Positions 12,207-21,800 of a stretch of DNA of 64,000 nt are shown piece after piece (position 1 is the stretch's first letter; each line of letters begins with the position of its first letter). The notes below the pieces were generated by a model. It saw only the letters and a list, made by a program, of their open reading frames with translations. It did no database searches and was not told where the DNA came from. The stretch covers positions 64,153,682-64,217,681 of the forward strand of contig NC_054702.1 in assembly GCF_016097555.1 (NCBI RefSeq), read 5' to 3'. Source of the DNA: Gigantopelta aegis. Taxonomy: Eukaryota; Mollusca; Gastropoda; Neomphalida; Peltospiridae. The position numbers and the translations under genes were made by a program.

Positions 12207-12832
12207 AGTTTGTTTTGTTTAACGACACCACTAGAGTGCATTGATATATTAATCATCGAGTATTGGATGTAAAACATTTGGTAATTTGACATGTATTCTT
12301 AGAGAGGAAACCTGCTACATTTTTCCATTAGTAGCAAGAGATCTTTGATATGCACCATCCCACAGACAGGATAGCACATGCCACGGCTTTTGATAAATAA
12401 GTCGTGGTGCACTGGCTGGATCGAGATATAGGCCAATGGGCCTACCGACGGGCATCAATCTCACAATGGCACAGTGCTCGCTCGGTGCGCGGTCGGTGTG
12501 CGATCGATCCCTGTCGGTGGGCCCATTGGGCTATTTCTCGTTCCAGCCAGTGCATCACGACTGGTTTATCAAAGGCCGTGGTATGTACTACCATGTCTGT
12601 AGGATGGTGCATATAAAAGATCCCTTGCTGCTAATCAAAAAGAGTAGACCATGAAGTGGCGACAGCGGGTTTCCTCTCTCAATATCTGTGTGGTCCTTAA
12701 CCATATGTCTGACGCCATATAACTGTAAATACAATGTGTTGAGTGCGTCGTTGAATAAAACATTTCTTTCTTTCAATCTCACACTGACCGCACATCAGGC
12801 GAGCACTTTACCTCTGGGCTACGTCCCGCATC
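12207..12832 (-). repeat. SINE head A / tail A, split by another SINE
   Basis: Tail, central domain and most of the body lie at about 12,207-12,465. The rest of the tRNA-like head (reverse of gggacgtagcccagaggt) lies at about 12,775-12,832. The intervening 310 bp is a nested SINE on the opposite strand. The repeated tcaatctcaca on both sides is the target duplication. Confidence 0.85.
12466..12772 (+). repeat. Nested chimeric SINE, head A / tail B
   Basis: The head carries ggtgtgcgatcgatccctgt, followed by cccattgggctatttctcg and the shared central domain. It then switches to the B tail (gcgacagcgggtttcctctc, ccttaaccatatgtctgacg, CTTT end). It is inserted into the minus-strand type-A SINE. 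Confidence 0.85.
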
Positions 12833-12965
12833 CAGAACAGTTTTAAGTCAAGAGACTGTTGACAATGTCACCTGTTCAAATGAACATAAAACAACATGGG
12901 CAGCATCAGCTTGGACCAGCTGAAATCACAATTCCATGTGGTTAGTGCGAGAGATTGTACAGAAT

Positions 12966-13074
12966 GAAAAAGAAGAAATGTTTTATTTAATGACGCACTC
13001 AACACATTTTATTTACAACACCTACCAGCCTGTAGACCGATGGCCTAACCACGACACCACCGATGCCGGTCTCA
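12966..13074 (-). repeat. SINE B, internally deleted
   Basis: The B tail (reverse of tttaatgacgcactcaacac) is joined directly to the start of the B head (reverse of agaccgatggcctaaccacg). The central domain is missing. Confidence 0.75.
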
Positions 13075-13083
13075 TTCTGACAT

Positions 13084-13302
13084 AGTCTCACAGAGGTAAC
13101 CCGTTACATTTTTCCATTAGTAGCAAGGGAGTTTTTATATGCAGCATCCCACAAACAGGATAGCACACACCACGGCGTTTGATATGTCAGTCGTGGTGGA
13201 TGGCCTGGAACAAGAAATAGCCCAATGAGATCACCGATGGGAATCGATCTTAGACTGACTGCGCTTCAAACGAGCGCTTTATCACTGGGCTACGTCCCGC
13301 CC
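13084..13302 (-). repeat. SINE head A, tail missing
   Basis: The central domain (reverse, gggagtttttatatgcagca) and the A head ending gggctacgtcccgc are present; the tail is lost. Confidence 0.75.
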
Positions 13303-13308
13303 GATGAC

Positions 13309-13450
13309 CTGGGCCCATATTTTCGAAGCAATCTTAGTCTACGAAATCGTAAAATTATCGTAAGCTATGACGTCACTATGGCGTGTGCTGTAGTGACGTC
13401 ACACCCTACGATGGTTTCACGATTTCGTAGCTTTGAAAATATGGTCCCAG
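13309..13450. mobile_element. 142-bp palindromic MITE
   Basis: The ends CTGGGCCCATATTTTCGAAG and CTTTGAAAATATGGTCCCAG are inverted. The body contains further inverted blocks around TGACGTCACT. It does not code. Confidence 0.8.
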
Positions 13451-13898
13451 GTGAATACATTCTCCATAACACCAGTCCAGCATTAAGGATGGGAAAATAA
13501 TCTTTGACCATGTAATAAATCACCTTGTTCCACAGATGGTAGATGCTGCTGAAAATCTGTTCCTTAAATTTGTCAAAAAACCTAAATGCGATGATTCCGG
13601 GTTAGCGTCATGACTCGCGATGGTTATGGATGGTCACAGTGTCAGTTACGTTTGCTGGACATTATGACACTTGTTGGTGGACTCGTGACAGTTAAAACCT
13701 TTTGTTCACGTAGGTTAAAGATTAAGGGGCCAAATTTACCAAAAAAATTTCAAATCATGAGGTGGACAGTTCAGAAAGAAGCATCTCTAAAGTCCCCTCA
13801 CAATGGTGTACAAGCACGTGGCGTTATCAAACTCTGCAGCAACCAATTGCATTCAGTTCACTGGTGAGGTTTACCCCACAAACCTTATTCTGTACAAA

Positions 13899-14290
13899 CC
13901 GGCCTCGGTGGCGTCGTGGTTAGGCCATCAGTCAACAGGCTGGTAGGTACTGGGTTCGGATCCCAGTCGAGGCATGAGATTTTTAATCCAGATACCGACT
14001 CCAAACCCTAAGAGTGCTCCGCAAGGCTCAGTGGGTAGGTGTAAACCACTTGCACCGACCAGTGATCCATAACTGGTTCAACAAAGGCCATGGTTTGTGC
14101 TATTCTGCCTGTGGGAAGCGCAAACAAAAGACCCCCTTGCTGCCTGTCGTAAAAGAGTAGCCTATGTGGCGACAGCGGATTTCCTCTAAAAGACTGTCAG
14201 AATGACCATATGTTTGGCGCCCAATAGCCGATGATAAGATAAAAAATCAATGTGCTCTAGTGGCGTCGTTAAATAAAACAAACTTTACTC
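13899..14290 (+). repeat. Chimeric SINE, head B / tail A
   Basis: The head is type B (cggcctcggtggcgtcgtgg, gggttcggatcccagtcg). The central domain is shared. The tail is A-like: ggcgcccaatagccgatgat, caatgtgctctagtggcg, aaataaaacaaacttt. This is the fourth head/tail combination in the window. Confidence 0.85.
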
Positions 14291-14301
14291 TTTTTTTTTT
14301 A

Positions 14302-14388
14302 TGTCAGAATGACCAAATGTTTGACACCCAAAAGCCGACAATTAATAAACAAATGTGTTCTAGTGGTGTTGTTAAACAAAACAGACTT
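14302..14388 (+). repeat. SINE tail-A fragment
   Basis: It follows the previous SINE after a T run. Only the tail is present: gaccaaatgtttgacaccc to gttaaacaaaacagac. It may be a 5'-truncated insertion or the second half of a dimer. Confidence 0.65.
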
Positions 14389-14425
14389 TTTGACAAGTTA
14401 TCTTCTGTGGTGGCAACAGCATTAC

Positions 14426-14476
14426 CAATCTAATTAAAATGAGCTATTACCAGTAGAGCTAATTTTAATCAGATTG
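14426..14476. mobile_element. 51-bp minimal MULE-like MITE
   Basis: Inverted ends CAATCTAATTAAAATGAGCT and AGCTAATTTTAATCAGATTG are separated by only 11 bp. It is flanked by the perfect 9-bp duplication cagcattac (14,417-14,425 and 14,477-14,485). The ends match those of the two 593-bp elements at 22,540 and 36,275. Confidence 0.9.
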
Positions 14477-14594
14477 CAGCATTACTATATGTTGTGGAAC
14501 GGAATCCGATTTTATGGCAAGACATTGTACATTTCATACGGGAACGCATTACAGTGGCAAACCTAATTTGCCTCACAAGTATTTATGTCAATGG

Positions 14595-14982
14595 AAGAAG
14601 AAGAAGAAATGTTTTATTTAACGACGCACTCAACACATTTTATTTACGGTTAAATGGCGTCAGACATATGGTTAAGGACCACACAGATTTTGAGAGGAAA
14701 CCCGCTGTCGCCACTACATGGGCTACTCTTCCGATTAGCAGCAAGGGATCTTTTATTTGCGCTTCCCATAGACAGGATAGCACAAACCATGGTCTTTGTT
14801 GAACCAGTTATGGATCACTGGTCGGTGCAAGTGGTTTACACCTACCCATTGAGCCTTGCGGAGCATTCACTCAGGGTTTGGAGTCGGTATCTGGATTAAA
14901 AATCCCATGCCTCGACTGGGATCCGAACCCAGTACCTACCAGCCTATAGACCGATGGCCTGCCACGACGCCACCGAGGCCGG
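14595..14982 (-). repeat. SINE head B / tail B, full length
   Basis: Complete B-type copy. It is flanked by tttatgtcaatgg / tttatatcaatgg (12 of 13 identical) as target duplication. Confidence 0.9.
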
Positions 14983-15015
14983 TTTATATCAATGGTGTAT
15001 ATATGTCGATTGATA

Positions 15016-15201
15016 CACTGCAAAGGCGGATCGGGGGGGGGGGGGGGGCAGGGGCCCGGCCCCCTAAATTTTGCGACAGTTATAATTTTATTATATATTA
15101 ATTTTCATCCCCCCTCCAAACCTCCCCCAAAGTTCCCTTGGCATTCCGCCTCATGTCATTGGGGCTCCCTAAATGGATTTTCTGGATCCGCCACTGCACT
15201 G
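15016..15201. mobile_element. MITE of the GGCGGATC family
   Basis: The ends GGCGGATC and GATCCGCC are inverted. The body has gttataattttattatat and cctcatgtcattggggctcc. Related copies are at about 23,981-24,175 and 46,440-46,605, a partial one near 25,598, and a divergent one near 47,512-47,662. Confidence 0.75.
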
Positions 15202-15555
15202 CATAGACGTTTTAGCCACATACGTTACTATTGTCGTCTATGGGATTTAGTGGTTTACGTCCTGTATCTATACCATAATATGATATTATGTAAAATGCTA
15301 TTTGACCAGTAGTTAATTTTTTTTTGTTGGAAATGGGGACGCTTATTGTCTAAGACCCAAGTAAGAGGCATAAAAAGATGGGTCTCATATGAACCTATGT
15401 ATATTTATGCTGTGAGAAAACAAAACGTAATAGCGTAACAACTCCTGAACTTTGGTGAAAAGATAGAGGTATGGCTTACCTAATAGTAGTTTTTTAAAAT
15501 CTGATATCAATCGAGAATGCGTATTAGTACACACACGATTTCAAATTTCTGTGGG

Positions 15556-15586
<31 letters not shown>

Positions 15587-16330
15587 CAATTGTTTCTTGA
15601 AAACGAACATAGTGAACTAATTTCCGGTTTGTCAGATAGTTCACAGCAACATCATAACTTTTTCACAATACACTGAGATGTATCCCTGTTTATAGCAAAT
15701 GGCGGCCATTTTAGATTTCAGTTTTTCATTTTAAGCGGTTTTTCTTGAGATCTAATGATTATGTGCTGATATGGTGACATTTTAAGGGAAACATAACACA
15801 GCTGGTCGTGTCAAATAAACAGTCAGTACGAGTGGTGTAAAATAAATAATAAATAAAATTAAATCCTGGACGCCATTTTTAACTTAAGATGTCGTACATT
15901 TCAAAGTTTTTTGTTTTTTTCGTCTTATGAAGAATACGTGTTTCGCATTAATAAGTGAACTGAACTTAAATTCCATATTTTACATTATTTACGGTATAAA
16001 GTTTCCCCATTTTATTTGAAGGCCTTCGGTTTAGGGCATGACATTTATTTTATATTAATACGTTACCTAGTACAATGGGCATAAAACTCTATACACGGAT
16101 ATTTTGTAAAACTGAGTTCCATTTCTGGGGGTCTCCTGCACTGGTTTCATTCTCTTGTGTATACTGCATTACAACTGTATAAGAAATAAAAAGAGTATCT
16201 ATTTATTGTCAATAGTATTTGCACAAATTACCAATGTCACATATTACTACCCATCTTCGCAAGCTACGGTACCATTCCGTACAGTAGGCTTATACTGCAT
16301 TTCTTACATTGGCTTCTGTAGGTGCGTAAA
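15202..16330. other. Non-coding spacer
   Basis: AT-rich, with a T run at about 15,557-15,580. No gene recognised. Confidence 0.4.
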
Positions 16331-16340
16331 CCGAGCCCAG

Positions 16341-16650
16341 AGCCCGTGCTTATAAAACGTTTAGAGTCCAAACTCAATATCTAATGACGTCACACACGTT
16401 CAACTTGTATAGCATTGCCATGACGTTAATGTCTCGGACTGTCTAGACTCGGACTCTAATAAGAGTCTGAGACACTGATGTCATGACAACGCCATACAAA
16501 TTGTATGCGTTTGACGTCATTAGAGACTGGTGCTTATAAAACGTTTAGAGTCTAGACTCGAGACTCTAATAGAGTCTGAGACAGTAACGTCATGACAACG
16601 CCATACAAATTGTATGCGTGTGACTCTAAAAGTTTTATAAGCACGGGCCC
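16341..16650. mobile_element. Nested palindromic MITE (GTGCTTATAAA family)
   Basis: The outer ends GCCCGTGCTTATAAAACGTT and AGTTTTATAAGCACGGGC are inverted. A second internal left end, GGTGCTTATAAAACGTTTAG, starts near 16,529, so the element has a duplicated or nested arm. A simple 151-bp relative is at 49,803-49,953. Confidence 0.8.
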
Positions 16651-16689
16651 TTAAACCTTGGCTTGCGAAGACGGATAGCAGATCACCTT

Positions 16690-17065
16690 CCATTGATTTA
16701 CTCACAAGCGTTAGAACTAAAAGAAATATCTGAAGGTATTAAATCCATTTTCTACCTCGATCAATGCATAGAGGTTCAAAGCGATACTAAGTCTCCAAAA
16801 TAAGCTGTATGGCAAAAGGGATGACTTCCGACATTCCAGTAGTCAATTTTCCCTTTTATGTCGAGCAGTATACCTTCTGCACAAACTTTTGGTGCCTACA
16901 TATCAAACCTTCTAAGATACCTCAGGGCATGCTCACTGTATGCAGATTTCAAACAATGCCATATCATTCTGGCACAGAAGTTGTTCCATCAGGGTTATGA
17001 TGTCCAGACTCCGGAAGGTATTCAAAGCGTTTTATGGTAGACATTTGGAAGCCATATCTACTAAA
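16690..17065 (+). pseudogene. Retroelement reverse-transcriptase C-terminal remnant
   Basis: Successive frames give pieces resembling the end of an invertebrate RT ORF I recall, with a NFPF..SSIPSA..FGAYIS..LRYLRACS pattern and an HQGYDV segment. It is broken by several breaks. The family is not certain; it could be Penelope-related or another non-LTR type. The following roughly 450 bp (to 17,500) may be its 3' region. Confidence 0.45.
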
Positions 17066-17524
17066 TATTGACCAAAGTGATGGCCGATACTATTCTATAT
17101 TTTGAACTTGTGCATGTTTTCATCGCTTTGTTGAAATATTGCACATTTATTATTTTATCATCGTTTTAGATTAAGTGACATACGTGACATATGTCGTTTC
17201 AGTACTCATGACGAATGCCACCGGTAGATTAGGATATGCTCACCTTTCGCGAACACCTGATAGCATCACTGTTAAGACAGTGATTCATGAGTGCATGTCA
17301 TCACAGCTGTACTTATTCTAGTGAGCTCCGTCCGGTGCTAGTTTTGATTTAGTAAACTAGTCTAGGAGAGGCAGTCTTCTTTGTGACTGTGCAGGGGATG
17401 ACATCTCCATAAAAGATCTCCTTGGGAGTGACTGTCCTCCTATAGACGTGGCACTAGACAGAAATGCATGGAACCAACCACTATTTTGCCAAAGTCCATT
17501 CGACTCTGCATTGAGCGGAGAAAA

Positions 17525-17834
17525 GGGGCAGGCCGTATCCCAGTGGTAAAGCTCTCACTTGATGCGCGGTCGGTCTAGGATCGATGCTCGTTGGTGGGCC
17601 CATTGGGCTATTTCTCGTTCCAGCCAGTGCACCACGACTGGTATATCTAAGGCCGTGGTATGTGCTATCCTGTCTGTGTGATGGTGCATATAAAATATCC
17701 CTGGCTACTAATGAAAAAAATGTAGAGGGTTTCCTCTCTAAGACTAAATGTCAAAATTACCAAAGTTTGACATCAAATAGCCGATGATTAATAGATCAAT
17801 GTACTCTAGTAGTGTCGTTAAACAAAACAAACTT
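17525..17834 (+). repeat. SINE head A / tail A, near full length
   Basis: It shows an A-box-like tatcccagtggtaaagct, a B-box-like ggtctaggatcgatgc, the central domain tatgtgctatcctgtctgtg, the tail ccgatgattaatagatcaat, and the end aacaaaacaaactt. Confidence 0.9.
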
Positions 17835-17884
17835 GCATGCGGAGATACGACCCTGATCATGTATTATGGTTTTGTCGTTCGTAT

Positions 17885-18215
17885 TGTACTGTGTGTGTAT
17901 GTGTGTACACGTATGTATGTGTATGTGTACACGTATGTATGTGTATGTGTGTGTGTGTGTGTACATGTGTGTACACATATGTATGTGTATGTGTACACGT
18001 GTGTGTATGTGTGTACACGTATATGTGTACATGTATGTGTATATGTGTGTGTGTACACGTGTTTGTGTGTATGTGTATGTATGTATGCGTGTGTGTGTAT
18101 GTGTGTGTGTGTGTGTGTGTGTGTTTGTGTGTAGTGTGTGTGTGTGTGTGTTTGTGTATGCATGTGCGTGTGTATTTATGCATGTGTACGTATGGGTTTA
18201 AGTGTGTGCGCGCGC
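17885..18215. repeat. Compound (TG)n microsatellite
   Basis: About 330 bp of GT/GTAT/GTACAC repeats. The long open frames on both strands (Cys/Val and His/Thr repeats) are products of the repeat, not genes. A shorter (TG)n at 28,545-28,645 is followed by related flanking sequence. Confidence 0.9.
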
Positions 18216-18679
18216 TTGTGTAGATGAGAACAAACATGAAAATGCATACACTTAAGCTTGTTTTTATTTTTATGCTTACTCAACATAACATATTTTTGTT
18301 CGGTTCAATGGCACCTTATACCCAACCACCTACCTTGCCGCTTCTATATATAGATTTTTAAATACTACTTATCATGGAGTATATTGTACAAAGAATAAAA
18401 TAATCGGTCACAATTTGAACAGCTTTTACATACATACAGTATACATGACGACTATATTACATAACTGTATATTTAAACTACATTTAAACAGTCAAAGATA
18501 ACCAGGGGAAGGACATAATTATATATACAGGATAATTAAAGAAAGAAAGAAAGAAAGAAAGAAAGAAAAGAAAAGAAAAGAAAAGAAAAGAAAGAATGAA
18601 ATAAATAAATAAAAGAAATATATATACAAACAAAATACGTAAATAAATGCGACAAAGTATAATTTGTATTCTTGATTTT
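18216..18679 (-). other. 3' flank/3' UTR of ARF-like gene 1
   Basis: It contains a (GAAA)n stretch at 18,540-18,596. The 60 bp just past the stop closely match the 3' flank of gene 2 (34,500-34,654), and the block tatatagatttttaaatac (about 18,346) recurs near 28,721. A minus-strand AATAAA lies near 18,262. Confidence 0.5.
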
Positions 18680-18834
18680 CTACCTAGGCCTATACACAAA
18701 AACAAGCATTTGGTCCAGAATATGATCTACATCTGGCTGATTGTTCTTCCGCAGTCGACAAATCTCCCAACTCCTATTGGCCAGCACCATATTCAGCTGG
18801 AGGGCATCTTTTATGTCATCTATAGATGCCGCAC
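18680..18834 (-). CDS. ARF-like gene 1, exon 3 (C-terminus)
   Basis: The acceptor is TTTTGTAG before 18,834. It encodes AASIDDIKDALQL, aligned to the ARF block AAEITDKLGL, then a 50-residue tail ending VFVYRPR and TAG (18,680-18,682). Confidence 0.85.
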
Positions 18835-21800
18835 CTACAAAATGTAGTAGCTGAATTATAATCACATACTTAGTATTTTATTTCTGCAACTGAATGTAAT
18901 ACAATGCTTATACGGATATGTTGAATGTATATATCACCAAATTAAATCCCACAGACGACAATAGTAACATATGTGGCTAAAACTACTACCCTGCACAACG
19001 TATCAATCGACATATATAAACCACGGATATAAATACTACCACTCTTCACCCTTAAAGTGAATCAGAAAAAATTGAGGGTCAAGCTGCTCGTTTCAGAGAT
19101 AACGGGTAGCGTCTATGACTACCCTAGTTTTGCACAAAATTGAGTACTTATTTTTTACAGGTACTCCATACATGTTTCAAGCACAAGGCTACTTGTCACA
19201 GTGGTACTAGATGAAACAAAATTGGTCTAGATAAAAAAAGTTTTTGTTTTTGTTTTTTTACAACACACTCACATTTATCACCAATGATAGAGTGCTGTTA
19301 AAGCAATACATGTCCCCTACCGCGCCCAACACATTTTCATATCTCCTAAATTCATGGGCCATATCTGTGTCAAAAATAGGTCAAGTGCCTTGAACGTTAA
19401 ACTATATCTGTAACAGTACATAATAAAGCTATATACCAAATTATATCTCAATATCTGAAGACACTGTGAAAAAAACCCCATCCTGAAAACTATATGTAGG
19501 ACAGACGGACGAACGGACGGACAGACAGACAAACAGAAGGACGGAGATGAAACATATAGTCCTCTCCGGTTGGTACTAAATGCTAACAGGAGACGTGTGC
19601 TGTAGAATTAGTCTAATTGAAAGTAATGTCTGTTTTGTTTAACGACGCCATTAGAGTTCACTGATTTATTAATAATCGGCTATTGGATGTCAAACATTTG
19701 GTAATTTTGACAGTCTAAGTGAGGAAACCCGCCACAGTTATCCATTAGTTGGAAGGAATGTTTTATGTGCACCATCCCACAGACATGATAGCACACACCA
19801 CGGTCTTTGATATACCAGTCGTGGAGCACTGGGCTACGCCCCGTCCTAGTCTAATTGACGTCAGCAGAGTATGTTTTAGTTCCATTATCGACCATGTACA
19901 GAATAAAATAAAGAACAAATTGATAAAACAATCATTCTTAGAGTAATTCTAAACAGTACATGTCCCCTACCAAACCGAACACATTTTCGTATCTTCTAAG
20001 TTCAAGAGCCATAACTCTGTGAAAAATTGGTAAATCACTATAAGAGTTAAAAGTGTTCTGTAACAGTACATGATAAAGCCATACAAAAGTTCATCTGAAT
20101 ATCTTCAGATATTACAAAAAGAAACAAAAAGAGAAAAAGTCTGAAAAACGTTTTTTTTATATATATATATATATATCTTAAGTTCAAGGGCCATGAAAGT
20201 AAAACTGTATCTATAAATGAACACGATAAAGCTATACACAAAATCTCAGCTCAGTATCTCGAGGAATTAAAAAAAAAAGTGGAAATTTATTTTTCGTATC
20301 TCTTAAGTTCAAAGGCCATATCTCTGTGGCTAGGCCCAATGGGCTATTTCTCGTTCCAGCCAGTGCATCACGACTGGTGTATCAAAGGCTGCGGTATGTG
20401 CTATCCTGTCGATAGGATGATGTATATAAAAGATCCTTTGCTACTAATGGAAAAATGTGGCGAGTTTCCTCTCTAAGACTATATGTCAAAATTACCAAAT
20501 GTTTGACATCCAACAGCCGATGATTAATAAATTAATGTGCCCTAGTGGTCAAACAAAACACACTTTTGTCAGCACGTGTTACAGTTTATTGTACTAATTA
20601 CCTGGAGTATTCACCATGTTTGCTACTACTAAGATTGGAACTGTGCGCAAGTCAACAGCTTCCACCAATTGCTCCAGGTCCTTCTTGGCCTCTTCTATGT
20701 TAGCCATGTCAGCACAGTTTACCATCAGGATAACCCCTTGAGTTGCATCATAGAACTGTCTTCGTCGCAAACGCATGCCCGGTTTGCCACAAAGGTCATA
20801 GACCATGAACTTTTCACCAAACCTAGGACAACTGATGATCTCGACATTGTATGTGTCCGTTGGATTTGGAGCAACGACTTTGCCAACTCCCTTATGCATT
20901 GCACGCAGCAAATAAGTTTTTCCTGAAAGAATAAATAGCAGAATTTACATTGACATTTACATTGAATTAAAACAATATGTATGTTTAATGGTAAGCCTTC
21001 TGACTGTATTTTGCCCATGCTGTTTTGTAATGGTGTGCACCGACTTTTTGGGACATGGGTATATAGCGCAAGAGACAGCCGGAGTGAATAGGTTAATGAA
21101 CCCCTGTTCGGACCGGTACTACAACCAGATGCGGTCATATAGCAAAACACTGAGACGGAAATGTTCTCAATTTTGGAGTGAAAATAAATGCTTATATAAT
21201 GTATGTTCGCAATGGTGTATGTTGTTAGTGTCAACGAGAACCCGTTATATTGGCAATCTTCATTTGAAGTTGGGCAATTTAACATGGAATCCAATGGCAG
21301 ATGACATCTGTGTAGTGAGACCATAGACAAACAAACAAATTATTTATACGAGGAAGTTGAAAACGGGAATGCATGCTTGTTTACTCGGCGACATCTATAT
21401 TAGCCGTATAACATATACAGATTGAGACACATGATACAAAGGTTGAAAATTGGTTGAATTATTATATAGTATCCTGCATGGCATCGTTTAAGTATATGTT
21501 AAGCTTATTATTATCGATAAACATTAGTGCACATGGTATTTGTTTATGGGTCTGACCGGCCTCGGCGGCATCGTGGTTAGGCCATCGGTCTACAGGCTAG
21601 TAGGTACTGGGTTCGGATCCCAGTCGAGGCATGGGATTTTTAATCCAAATACGGACTCCAAACCCTGAGTGAGTGCTCCGCAAGGCTCAATGGGTAGGTG
21701 TAAACCACTTGCACCGACCAGTGATCCATAACTGGTTCAAGAAAGGCCATGGTTTGTGCTATCCTGCCTATGGGAAGCGCAAATAAAAGATCCCTTGCTG

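Noticed and set aside
13610-13867. 85-codon frame upstream of a SINE
   Set aside because: No recognisable motif; surrounded by repeats.
17537-17595. tRNA-like A and B boxes
   Set aside because: They belong to SINE heads: no acceptor-stem pairing, and SINE body and tail follow. The same holds for every tRNA-like match in the window.
17784-18237. Several open frames of 60-128 codons on both strands
   Set aside because: They are translations of a GT/GTAT microsatellite (Cys-Val or His-Thr repeats).
20725-21330. 201-codon minus-strand frame
   Set aside because: It overlaps the ARF-like exon in a different frame and runs into the intron; no domain.
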